Below are positions 1 through 6,263 of a stretch of DNA of 12,206 nt, in pieces. A model generated the notes under the pieces. It did no database searches. It was not told where the DNA came from and was given only the letters and a program-made list of their open reading frames with translations. The translations under genes were made by a program, and so were the position numbers. How positions within the stretch are numbered: the first letter of the stretch is position 1; the number at the start of each line of letters is the position of its first letter. The stretch comes from Bacteriovoracaceae bacterium UBA2428 (GTDB lineage Bacteria; Bdellovibrionota; UBA2428). The DNA is taken from contig DDRA01000043.1 of assembly GCA_002343545.1 (NCBI GenBank), positions 35,200 to 47,405 of the forward strand. The letters run 5' to 3'.

Positions 1-676
1 GCTCGACGAACTGACGGAGCTGGAAGAGGATCTTGACGCTGGGCTGGCCGCCCGCGCGCGATTCGTAGGGCTGGATGAGCGCGACCGGCCCTTCGAACTC
101 GCCCGTGTCGAGGGCGCGCTTGAGGACGCCGCGGGCGATCGTCATGCTCTTGAGCTCGACGATGATCTGCCGGCGTTTGGAGCGCAGCTCCCGCGCCCAC
201 TCGATGGAGCGGTCGGACTTCACGGTGAGGCGGACCCGGTCGGCGAGTTGCTTGAAGCCGAAGGAAACGACTTTACCCACGGGACCCGAAGTCGCCGTGC
301 CCGTCAGGGCCTCGGCCGGACGATCGTTGAGCGCGGCGGCTTCGCCGCTCAGGTCGTTCGTCCCCGCGGCGCCCGCGTCCTCGTCGGCCGGCGGATCGAG
401 ATCGCTGAGATCGATGTCGTCTCCGTCGGGTTCGCCGTCCGGAGGAAGGTCTTCGCCGCCGGCGCTCGGCTTGGCGGTTTGGGGCTTAGCGATTTGGGGT
501 TTCGCGGCTTTCCCTTTTCCCGTGCCGGGACCGTCGAGGTCGCTCAGGTCGTCCTCGGGCGGGTCCTCGATCGAATCGAGCTCCGCGCTCAGATCCTGCG
601 CGCGCGTGATCGGCGCCACGGTGGCGAAGCTCGCGGCGACAACGGCGAACGGCAATGCGAAACGACGACGAATCAT
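1..676 (-). CDS. pilQ: PilQ, type IV pilus outer-membrane secretin (N-terminal part, cut by window edge)
   Basis: PilQ forms the outer-membrane channel through which the pilus leaves the cell. Only the first 225 residues are present; the reading frame runs open to position 1, so the secretin domain lies outside. I translated it from ATG at 676, which has a good ribosome site (GGGGGAG, 5 nt spacer). Residues 1-26 are a Sec signal peptide (MIRRRF, hydrophobic core, likely cleavage TRA|Q). Residues 27-130 are a low-complexity acidic and proline-rich linker, with DLSDLD at 43-48 and again at 89-94 and a triple AKP repeat at 58-70. Residues about 135-225 (start GKVVSFGFKQLADRVRLTV) look like an AMIN domain, which in PilQ binds peptidoglycan. 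It follows pilP by 52 bp, last in the pilMNOPQ order. Family identity rests on the AMIN-like domain plus context, since the diagnostic secretin region is not visible. Confidence 0.9.
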   Translation of the reverse strand, partial: MIRRRFALPFAVVAASFATVAPITRAQDLSAELDSIEDPPEDDLSDLDGPGTGKGKAAKPQIAKPQTAKPSAGGEDLPPDGEPDGDDIDLSDLDPPADEDAGAAGTNDLSGEAAALNDRPAEALTGTATSGPVGKVVSFGFKQLADRVRLTVKSDRSIEWARELRSKRRQIIVELKSMTIARGVLKRALDTGEFEGPVALIQPYESRAGGQPSVKILFQLRQFVE

Positions 677-680
677 ACTT

Positions 681-711
681 TCTCCCCCGAGAATTCTACC
701 CTTTGATTATA
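681..711 (-). promoter_or_regulatory. pilQ leader: candidate -10 box and strong ribosome binding site
   Basis: The 52-bp gap between pilP and pilQ holds, on the minus strand, a perfect TATAAT at 711-706, a second box TAGAAT at 698-693 and the ribosome site GGGGGAG at 688-682. The TATAAT would start a transcript about 23 nt before the pilQ ATG, giving pilQ a secondary promoter inside the operon. No convincing -35 hexamer sits 16-18 nt upstream, so promoter activity is uncertain; the ribosome site is clear. Confidence 0.4.
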
Positions 712-728
712 CACGGTCCGGGACGGGG

Positions 729-1148
729 CTAAGGCGCGAGCACCAAGTTCGTGACGCTCGACTTGCGGTTCCCTTGGAAGTCCTTGAAGGTCTCGCGGAT
801 CGCGATCTCGGAGCTCGCGATGCGACTGACTTTCCCGTCGCGAGGTCCGATGGAATCCCCGGTTTGGACGATATGCGTCGATCCGTTCGGGAGGACGATC
901 ATGGCTTGCGGCGCGCCGAGGCCGGTCATGACCGCGACGAGTTGCATCTCCGAGATCTCGTAGCGGTTCAGCTCGCGGACCGTCTTGGCGCCGCCGGCTT
1001 CGGGTGGCAGGAAGGGATCGCGCTTCACGGCGAGCGGATTGAAGCTGTAGGCCGAGCCGTTGTTGGCGCCGGCCGGCCGCGTCGTCGAAACGAGGCCGAT
1101 GCCCAGCAACGCCAAGGCGGCAAAGCGGAGCGACGTCGAAAATCTCAC
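729..1148 (-). CDS. pilP: PilP, inner-membrane alignment complex protein, without lipobox
   Basis: PilP connects the PilN-PilO inner-membrane complex to the PilQ secretin in the periplasm. The protein has 139 residues, close to or slightly short of the usual length. It starts at a GTG that overlaps the pilO stop (GTGA, 4 bp). The open frame continues upstream inside pilO, but that extension is charged, low-complexity shadow translation and would bury the signal sequence. Residues 1-28 form a signal peptide with an AGA|N cleavage site. The PilP hallmark RDPF at 43-46 is followed by ELNRYEISEMQLVAVMTGLG (59-78), the conserved entry into the beta-sandwich (homology region) domain, which ends at NLVLAP. 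PilP is normally a lipoprotein, but this one has no cysteine at all, so it should be soluble in the periplasm or held only through partners. Identification is firm from motif and position. Confidence 0.93.
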   Translation of the reverse strand: MRFSTSLRFAALALLGIGLVSTTRPAGANNGSAYSFNPLAVKRDPFLPPEAGGAKTVRELNRYEISEMQLVAVMTGLGAPQAMIVLPNGSTHIVQTGDSIGPRDGKVSRIASSEIAIRETFKDFQGNRKSSVTNLVLAP

Positions 1149-1768
1149 CGGCCGGCCGCCTTGGGCTCGCCGGGATTCGGCGCGGCGTTGGGCGCGCCGC
1201 CCGTGAAGCCCTGGTCGAGGTGATAGGTCACGAGCTTGGCCGTGGCCGTCAAGACGTTGGCGGTCGTGCGGAGCGGACCGGGCAAATCGATCTTGAGACG
1301 TTGGGCCGCCACGACGCGGGTCAGGTTCGCCGAGGCGTCGAGGAAGGTCATGATCTGGACGTAGGTTCCCTTCAACACGACGTCGATCGGAGTCATGACG
1401 AGGAATTCTTTCTGCTCGGGCGTGCCTGGCTTGAAGGACGAAAACTCGAGTCCCGTGCGGTCGCTCATGTCGGCCAACAGCTTGAGCAGGTCGGGAACGC
1501 TCGAGTTCCGCGGCATTTCGGTGCGCGTCGCCTCGAGTTGGGCCGCGAGCTTCTCGAGCTCCTGGAGTTTGGCGGCCTTCTCCTGCTCGAAGTTCTGCGC
1601 GCGTTGGACTTCGGCACGCTTCGCGATGGATTCCTGTTCGCGGGCCTGAATCTCGACCTTGAGGGGTTCCTCGATCTCGGTTTGCCACGTCTGGTAGTCG
1701 CGGTAGGCGAGCGCGCCCGCGACGAGCACGAAGAGGACGAAAGGAATGCGGAGGATGGAGCGAATCAT
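1145..1768 (-). CDS. pilO: PilO, inner-membrane alignment complex protein
   Basis: PilO pairs with PilN in the inner membrane and helps align the motor platform with the secretin. The protein has 207 residues: a short cytoplasmic N-terminus, one membrane helix at about 8-22 (IPFVLFVLVAGALAY), a coiled coil at about 30-85 rich in Gln, Glu, Lys and Ala, then a ferredoxin-like periplasmic domain at about 90-185 (VPDLLKLLADMSDRTGLEF ... VVLKGTYVQIMTFLDASANL). A disordered Gly/Pro/Ala tail closes the protein (188-207). The ATG at 1768 overlaps the pilN stop (ATGA), implying translational coupling. A longer open frame upstream to 1912 lies inside pilN and would place 48 charged residues before the membrane helix, so I rejected it. 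The stop overlaps the GTG of pilP. Confidence 0.94.
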   Translation of the reverse strand: MIRSILRIPFVLFVLVAGALAYRDYQTWQTEIEEPLKVEIQAREQESIAKRAEVQRAQNFEQEKAAKLQELEKLAAQLEATRTEMPRNSSVPDLLKLLADMSDRTGLEFSSFKPGTPEQKEFLVMTPIDVVLKGTYVQIMTFLDASANLTRVVAAQRLKIDLPGPLRTTANVLTATAKLVTYHLDQGFTGGAPNAAPNPGEPKAAGR

Positions 1769-2502
1769 AGCGGCAACACCTTCGCGTTCAGCGAGAAACG
1801 CTTGGCGCCGATCATCTGCGACGAGGGCGTGGTCCCCGCGCCCGACGTGATCGTGCCGCCGAGGGTCGGGCGCGAGGCCGTTTCCTCGGAGATCGTCTCG
1901 ACCAGGTTCCAAGAGGGAAAGAAGACGCCGCCCTCGAGACGCCGCGCGTACTCGCTGATGATCTGGTGGGTGAGGGCGTAGCCGTTCAGGTCGATGCGTC
2001 CTTCGGTACCCACGGCGATCTCGACGCTCTTGAGCCAGAGGGACTCGGGCATCTCGGTGATCGCGTAGTCGATGGCGCGCACGACGAGGTTCCGGTTACG
2101 GCCGACGCTTTGGATGAGTTCGAGCTTGCGGCGCAGTTCGCCCATCTGCCGCTCGTAATCGTCGAGCTCGGCGCGGATGCCCTGGAGGCCGCGAAGCTTG
2201 TTGGCCTCGGCCGCGATCTGTTGCTGGTGTTCGTTGACCTGCGCCTGCAGCTCGGCCTGGATGCGGTGGGTGTAGTTTTCCACGAGGTAACGGCCACCGA
2301 AGATCAATCCGATCCCCAGCAGGAAGCGCAGAAGGTAGGCGCTATCTTCCGAAGAGAAGCCCTCGGAAGATCCCGCGCCCGCGCTCGCGCGGAGCCGCGC
2401 GAAGAGTCCTCCGCCTTCGGAGGCGGACTCGTAGCCCTCCGCCTCGGTTCCGTGCCGCCCGCGCGGTTTATTGAGTTGATCGACGAGATTGATCCCGGCC
2501 AT
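1765..2502 (-). CDS. pilN: PilN, inner-membrane alignment complex protein with long cytoplasmic tether
   Basis: PilN anchors the cytoplasmic PilM ring to the membrane through a short N-terminal motif and dimerises with PilO. The 245-residue product begins MAGINLVDQLNKPRG, in which INL is the start of the PilM-binding motif (usually INLLP; the second Leu and Pro are replaced here). A Gly/Ser/Glu-rich segment follows (16-53), then a single membrane helix at about 55-73, a coiled coil at about 75-133, and the periplasmic ferredoxin-like domain at about 134-205. A Thr/Ser/Gly linker (207-228) precedes a last strand ending at PLL-like hydrophobics. The cytoplasmic part is about 54 residues, clearly longer than the roughly 20 typical of the family. 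It starts 3 nt after the pilM stop, with GGGAAAGG in the end of pilM as ribosome site, and its own stop overlaps pilO. Confidence 0.93.
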   Translation of the reverse strand: MAGINLVDQLNKPRGRHGTEAEGYESASEGGGLFARLRASAGAGSSEGFSSEDSAYLLRFLLGIGLIFGGRYLVENYTHRIQAELQAQVNEHQQQIAAEANKLRGLQGIRAELDDYERQMGELRRKLELIQSVGRNRNLVVRAIDYAITEMPESLWLKSVEIAVGTEGRIDLNGYALTHQIISEYARRLEGGVFFPSWNLVETISEETASRPTLGGTITSGAGTTPSSQMIGAKRFSLNAKVLPL

Positions 2503-2505
2503 CGT

Positions 2506-3591
2506 TCAACCTTTCCCTCGCATGCAGAGTCCGGCCGCGGTGGCGAGACGATTCGCCCACGAGGCGAGGACCGCGGCGTCGACCGACGAGGACTTCGCCG
2601 TGAAGTAGTTGTCCATGGGCAAGAGCGCGATCTTCCCCGCGAAGCGTTCGTCGTTCAGGGCTTCGGAGAGTCCCGGCGTGTTCGTGCCGCCGCCGAAGAG
2701 CAGCCAACGGGAAACGAAAGTATCCGCTTCCTGCGTGACGAAGACGTCCTCGCACTGCTGCAGTTCGGCCTTCCACGAAGACAGCACTTCGCCGATCGCG
2801 GCGAGCGCTTCGGCCGGTAGGCCGCTGTTCGATCCGATCTTGAGCGCCTCGGCGTCGTCCGGCGCGAGGCCGAGCGTCTGCGCGATCGCGTCGGTGAAGG
2901 ACTGTCCGCCGATGTAGAACTCGCGCAGGAAGGTGACGCGCTTCTGGTGACGCACGTGCACGCGCGTTCCCGAGGCGCCGATGTCGACGAACGCGACGGC
3001 TTCGTTGGGATCGGGTTGGGCGAAACGCTCCAGGAAATCGCCGCTCGCGAAGGACTCGAGGTCCATGACTTTCACGGGACCGATGTTGGCCTCGATGAGA
3101 TCACGGAGAACCTTGGCATCGTCGTGCCGGACTCCCACGAGCAACACGTCCCAGCCGTAAGTGCCGGGCGGCTCACCGGGAATCTGCGCTTTGTCGCCCA
3201 GCATGACGTGGTCGACGAGGATCGACGTGACGTCGACCGGAAAGTATTGCTCGGCTTCCCAACGGACTTGATTGGGGATCTCTTTCTTGGGTAACTGCTT
3301 GGAGAGCGCGATGCGTTTGGTGAGCACGCCCTGCCCGTGCAAGGACGTGGCGACTTCGACCTTCGAGGCGCCGATGGCTTGGAAAGCGGTCGAGAGCGCG
3401 TTCGCGACGGCCTGGGGATTCGAGATTCCGCGTTCGTCGATGGCCTTGTACGGAAGCGGAACGATGATGCACTTTTCGACGAGGAAAGATTTGCCCGAGG
3501 CGGAGCCTTGCAGCACTTTGATCGCGCTAGCGCCGACGTCGATGCCGAGCAGATTGCGCCCGCCCAACAAATTCCCGAGCAATTTCACCAT
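2506..3591 (-). CDS. pilM: PilM, actin-like cytoplasmic ATPase of the pilus machine
   Basis: PilM is an FtsA/actin-fold protein that forms a cytoplasmic ring bound to the N-terminus of PilN and connected with PilC and the motor ATPases. The 361 residues match the usual family length. Visible nucleotide-binding motifs are phosphate-1 LLGIDVGASAIKV (14-26), phosphate-2 FVDIGASGTRV (201-211) and the adenosine motif LLFGGGTNTPGL (297-308). The stretch IPNQVRWEAEQYFPVD (105-120) is the signature of this family. It is the first gene of pilMNOPQ, 88 bp downstream of pilD. The ATG at 3591 has no clear Shine-Dalgarno sequence just upstream (the leader ends TTACACTTAA), and the alternative GTG at codon 2 would not improve this. 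Whether it has its own promoter or depends on read-through from pilD is not evident. Confidence 0.95.
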   Translation of the reverse strand: MVKLLGNLLGGRNLLGIDVGASAIKVLQGSASGKSFLVEKCIIVPLPYKAIDERGISNPQAVANALSTAFQAIGASKVEVATSLHGQGVLTKRIALSKQLPKKEIPNQVRWEAEQYFPVDVTSILVDHVMLGDKAQIPGEPPGTYGWDVLLVGVRHDDAKVLRDLIEANIGPVKVMDLESFASGDFLERFAQPDPNEAVAFVDIGASGTRVHVRHQKRVTFLREFYIGGQSFTDAIAQTLGLAPDDAEALKIGSNSGLPAEALAAIGEVLSSWKAELQQCEDVFVTQEADTFVSRWLLFGGGTNTPGLSEALNDERFAGKIALLPMDNYFTAKSSSVDAAVLASWANRLATAAGLCMRGKG

Positions 3592-3634
3592 TTAAGTGTA
3601 ACAGAGGCGGCGTCAAACGAAAGACGTCTCGGGG

Positions 3635-3652
3635 GGGGGACCTTCGTCCCCC
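3635..3652 (-). terminator. G/C hairpin between pilD and pilM (weak terminator or attenuator candidate)
   Basis: A perfect 7-bp inverted repeat, GGGGGAC / GTCCCCC with a 4-nt loop, lies 28 bp after the pilD stop inside the 88-bp gap before pilM. It adjoins a run of nine G (3631-3639 on the plus strand, hence C on the transcript). Downstream on the minus strand the sequence is CCCCGAGACGTCTTTCGTTT, so there is no proper U tract and full intrinsic termination is unlikely. It could reduce pilM expression relative to the ABC-pilD genes, act as an RNA stability element, or be meaningless. Confidence 0.3.
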
Positions 3653-3679
3653 GGCCGCGAAAGCGTCAAAGCTTCGGCG

Positions 3680-4480
3680 CTAGAAGAGGCCCAGGGTTTT
3701 GAGCGCCCAGGAAGCGTAGGCTCCGATGGCGAGGAAAGGGCCGAAGGGAATGGCGGTCGAAAGCCCGTCGCGGCTCGTACGCATGGCGACGACGCCCGCG
3801 AGCAGGCCCGTGATCGAAGCCGAGAGAATCGTGAACGGCACGGCCCAGAAACCGACCCAAGCGCCGAGCCACCCCATCATCTTGACGTCGCCGAAGCCGA
3901 GACCCTCTTTGCCTTTGAGGCGCTCGAAGCCCCAAGCGAGCAGGAAGAAGACGCCGAAACCGAAGAGGCAACCGAGCAGGGAATCCCAGATCGGCGGCTC
4001 CGACCAGACGAAGCTCGCCACGAGCGCGACGATCCAGTTCCCGAGCGAGAAGCGGTCTGGAATGATACGGAATTCGATGTCGATGAACACGATGCAGACG
4101 ATCGAGAAGGCGAAGTAGAGCAATTTGACCAGCTCCGCCCACCACGCCCAAGTCTCGACGAGGGGTTGCGTCGAGTTCGCGTAGACGAGGTAGGTCGCCC
4201 CGAAGAGCAGCGTCGTCAGCAGCTCGATGAGGAAGTAGCGCAGCGGGATGGGGGCCTGGCAGCTGCCGCAGCGCCCGCGCAGGACGAGGTAAGAAAGGAG
4301 CGGGACGTTCCGGTGCCAGGGGATCACGGTCTCGCAGGACGGGCAGCGGCTTCGCACGTTCGAGAAGAGTCCGAGCGGGATCTCGCGCGGGATGCGGTAG
4401 CAGAAGACCGTGGCGGCGGATCCGAAGACGGCCCCCAGCAGCAAGATGACGGCGAGCAGCGCGGGATCCCAAACGAACAT
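3680..4480 (-). CDS. pilD: PilD, prepilin peptidase / N-methyltransferase
   Basis: This inner-membrane aspartic protease removes the short leader of PilA and minor pilins after Gly and methylates the new N-terminal Phe. The 266 residues carry the zinc-binding cysteine pairs CPSC (46-49) and CGSC (71-74), and both catalytic aspartates: D134 in VFIDIEFRIIPD and D198 in GLGFGDVK (the GxGD motif). The C-terminal motif IPFGPFLAIGA is at 244-254. About eight hydrophobic membrane segments are visible. The N-terminal methyltransferase part is present with both Cys pairs, so the enzyme should be bifunctional. The ATG directly abuts the TAG of the ABC permease (TAGATG, no spacer), so the three upstream genes and pilD are almost certainly co-transcribed and coupled. 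Confidence 0.96.
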   Translation of the reverse strand: MFVWDPALLAVILLLGAVFGSAATVFCYRIPREIPLGLFSNVRSRCPSCETVIPWHRNVPLLSYLVLRGRCGSCQAPIPLRYFLIELLTTLLFGATYLVYANSTQPLVETWAWWAELVKLLYFAFSIVCIVFIDIEFRIIPDRFSLGNWIVALVASFVWSEPPIWDSLLGCLFGFGVFFLLAWGFERLKGKEGLGFGDVKMMGWLGAWVGFWAVPFTILSASITGLLAGVVAMRTSRDGLSTAIPFGPFLAIGAYASWALKTLGLF

Positions 4481-5269
4481 CTAGAGGTCCATCCTTTCGA
4501 AACGGGCGGCGGCCGCGCTCGTCAGGAGCGTCGACCAAACGAGGGCGAGGGCCGCGAGCTTCGCGAGAAGCCAAGGGTCCTCGGGCAAACGGTAAGCCAC
4601 GAAGTCGCGCAGGTCGAACCAATGCAGGGGCGGCAAGGCGCGCGATATCCAAAGCGCGGCGCCGGGCCCGGCCGCGTCCACGAAGCGGCCGTACTGCTCG
4701 TTCGAGAGGATACGCTCGATCGAATCGACGCCGTGGAGGAAAACCGTGAGGGCGCCCGTCGCCAGGAAGGCGAGCAGCGGCCGCACCCAAAGCGAAGCGA
4801 AGAGGGCGCCCGAAATGAGGATCAAGTACTCGAGGGCAAGGGCCGCCTGCGCGAGCAGGATGGGGGCCGGGTCGACGGATTCCATTCCCGTTGCGGAGAA
4901 AAAGGCCACGATCGTGCCGAAGGCTTGGGCGCCCACGAAGAGAAGCCAGGTCGCGAAGAGGTGGCCGACGAGCCATTCCGTGCGCGAAACCCCGGCCGCG
5001 AGCGTGAGGTGAAGGGTCCGTCGCCCGCGCTCCTCGTGGTAGAGCTGCGAGCCCAGGTAAAGGGCGAGGATCGAGGTGATCGAGAAATTGATCCCGAGGA
5101 AAAAGTCCCAATGGACTTTGGCGGGCCAAGTCCAGCTGAGGCCGGCCGCGATGCGTCCCGCCAAGGCCGCGCCCGCGAGGGCGCCGAAGATGCCGAGGCC
5201 GAGTTTTTGCCGGAACAGCAAGCGAAGCCGGAGCTTCACGATGGCGCCGAGCCGTCGCGCGCTTACCAT
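4481..5269 (-). CDS. pilI: ABC transporter permease (PilI-type, Myxococcus naming)
   Basis: A 262-residue integral membrane protein with about six hydrophobic helices (roughly residues 24-45, 60-80, 105-125, 137-160, 164-180, 238-256) and the layout of ABC-2/NatB-like permeases. A conserved-looking cytoplasmic stretch YHEERGRRTLHLTLAAGVSR follows the second helix. I start it at ATG 5269, preceded by GGGGG as ribosome site and overlapping the ATPase stop by 7 bp (ATGGTAA); an in-frame ATG at 5308 would only add a basic extension inside the ATPase gene. Location between the ATPase and pilD matches M. xanthus, where pilH (ATPase) and pilI (membrane protein) are required for pilus assembly. The substrate is unknown. 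The family is diverged and the assignment to PilI rests mainly on context. The name must not be confused with the chemotaxis protein PilI of Pseudomonas. Confidence 0.75.
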   Translation of the reverse strand: MVSARRLGAIVKLRLRLLFRQKLGLGIFGALAGAALAGRIAAGLSWTWPAKVHWDFFLGINFSITSILALYLGSQLYHEERGRRTLHLTLAAGVSRTEWLVGHLFATWLLFVGAQAFGTIVAFFSATGMESVDPAPILLAQAALALEYLILISGALFASLWVRPLLAFLATGALTVFLHGVDSIERILSNEQYGRFVDAAGPGAALWISRALPPLHWFDLRDFVAYRLPEDPWLLAKLAALALVWSTLLTSAAAARFERMDL

Positions 5270-5997
5270 TCGACCCCCGTCCCCGCGCCCATGGGATCTT
5301 CGTCCCACGGCTCCGAGCTGCGGTATTTCTCGACGAGGACGTCGAGCACTTCCTTCGTGGGGCCGTCGTGCAGGAGGCGGCCCTTCTCGAGGACGAGCGT
5401 CCGATCGGTCAGGCTGCGGATGTCGTCGAGCGCGTGCGAAGAGATGAGCAGGCTGACGCCGCGTTCGCGGAGTTTGAGCAGGATCTGCCGGAGCTTTTCC
5501 TGCGCGCGTGGGTCGAGGCCGCTCATGGGTTCGTCGAGGACGAGCAGCTTGGGGTCGTGCAGCAGGGCCTGCGCGATGCCGGTCCGTTGGAGCATACCCT
5601 TAGAATAGCCGGCCATCGGGCGCGCTCCCCGTTCCTTGAGGCCGAGCGCATCGAGGAGCTTGGCGCTTCGCTCGGCGCGCGTGCGCGCGGGAATGCCGCG
5701 CAGGCGGCCCATGAAGTCGAGGAAGTCGACGGCGCTGAGCTCGCCCCAGAAGCCCGGGAGCTCGGGAAGGTAGCCGACCTTCTCGCGCAGGATCTCGTCG
5801 CTCGGCGCGCTTTCGAAAAGACGAACTTCGCCGGCGTCGGCGCGCGCGAGGCCGAGGAGGATCTTGATGAGCGTCGACTTGCCCGCGCCGTTCGCGCCGA
5901 CGAGCGCGACGGATTCGCCGGGGCGCACGCCGAACGAGACGTCGACGAGCACGGGCGCGAGGTAGCGCTTTTGCAGTCCTTTCGCCTCGAGGATCAT
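5263..5997 (-). CDS. pilH: ABC transporter ATP-binding protein (PilH-type, Myxococcus naming)
   Basis: The cytoplasmic ATPase of the two-gene ABC transporter. The 244 residues show Walker A GANGAGKST (34-42), a Q-loop region VGYLPELPGFW (74-84), the signature YSKGMLQRTGIAQALLHDP (131-149), Walker B LLVLDEP with Glu156, the D-loop SGLD and the switch histidine H188 in LLISSHAL. YSKGM instead of LSGGQ is usual in the CcmA/NatA branch, so the enzyme looks intact. It is the first gene of the leftward set, divergent from pilA. No good Shine-Dalgarno precedes ATG 5997 (leader ends TTTACACTGTCTTC), and no alternative start keeps the first strand, so initiation may be weak or leaderless. By synteny it corresponds to M. 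xanthus PilH, needed for pilus biogenesis. Biochemical role and substrate are unknown. Pseudomonas pilH is an unrelated chemotaxis gene. Confidence 0.85.
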   Translation of the reverse strand: MILEAKGLQKRYLAPVLVDVSFGVRPGESVALVGANGAGKSTLIKILLGLARADAGEVRLFESAPSDEILREKVGYLPELPGFWGELSAVDFLDFMGRLRGIPARTRAERSAKLLDALGLKERGARPMAGYSKGMLQRTGIAQALLHDPKLLVLDEPMSGLDPRAQEKLRQILLKLRERGVSLLISSHALDDIRSLTDRTLVLEKGRLLHDGPTKEVLDVLVEKYRSSEPWDEDPMGAGTGVEW

Positions 5998-6067
5998 GAA
6001 GACAGTGTAAAGGCAGATCCACCGTTTGGGGAACCGCCCCGCGGACCGTCGAGACCGTGGTCATGGC

Positions 6068-6172
6068 GGCGAAACGGCGTCGCGTCGGGGGCGCGAAACG
6101 CGCTTTCTCAGAAGCGAGAAAAAAGCGTCAAAGTTCCCTCGGCCCAAGTCCGCGGAGAGGAAGGCGAAACGC
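6068..6172 (+). promoter_or_regulatory. Repeated GCGAAACG boxes upstream of pilA (possible activator sites)
   Basis: The 266-bp gap between the divergent ABC ATPase and pilA contains three direct copies of GCGAAACG at 6069, 6093 and 6164. The last two extend to the imperfect palindrome GCGAAACGC followed closely by CTTT. They sit about 53, 124 and 148 bp upstream of the predicted pilA transcription start, the distance range where sigma-54 activators such as PilR bind. The 6093 copy lies within GCGCGAAACGCGC. The box also occurs inside pilM coding sequence (near 3020), so it is not unique. PilR binding is an inference. Apart from these boxes and the promoter, I see nothing else convincing in this gap. 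Confidence 0.3.
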
Positions 6173-6194
6173 TTTGTCCCTTAGGTCAACGATT

Positions 6195-6210
6195 TGGCTT
6201 ACAGATTGCA
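6195..6210 (+). promoter_or_regulatory. Sigma-54 (-24/-12) promoter of pilA
   Basis: TGGC at 6195-6198, seven bases, then TTGCA at 6206-6210: the spacing between GG and GC is exactly the 10 bp required by RpoN holoenzyme, and both core boxes match the consensus TGGCAC-N5-TTGCA. The transcription start is expected near 6221, giving a leader of about 43 nt that ends in the ribosome site AAGGGGGA (6248-6255), 8 nt before the pilA ATG. A gene for a sigma-54 activator (pilR) and its kinase lie nearby, and in Pseudomonas and Myxococcus pilA is known to be controlled by PilR and sigma-54. Confidence 0.85.
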
Positions 6211-6263
6211 TCCCCTAGGAGTGTACTGAACGGGAGTCACATTGATTAAGGGGGATTGAACGT

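Noticed and set aside
3611..3671. TTTGACGC repeated (minus strand) before pilM, considered as -35 hexamers
   Set aside because: No -10-like hexamer stands 16-18 bases downstream of either copy.
3666..5129. A 487-codon minus-strand frame overlapping pilD and the permease in another frame
   Set aside because: Arg/Pro/Leu-rich translation out of frame with two genes that have clear motifs or membrane helices.
4166..5608. A 480-codon plus-strand frame opposite pilD, the ABC permease and the ATPase
   Set aside because: Charged low-complexity product spanning three real genes; no start signal.
3595..6010. TTACACT just before the start codons of both pilM and the ABC ATPase, considered as a -10 box
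   Set aside because: It lies 3 and 6 bases from the ATG, so a start driven by it would fall at or inside the coding sequence, and no -35 is correctly spaced. The shared heptamer is probably chance, though a leaderless ATPase transcript is not excluded.
6104..6121. TTTCTC / GAGAAA inverted repeat in the pilA upstream region, considered as a terminator
   Set aside because: Only six AT-rich pairs, no flanking gene end and no proper T tract after the stem.
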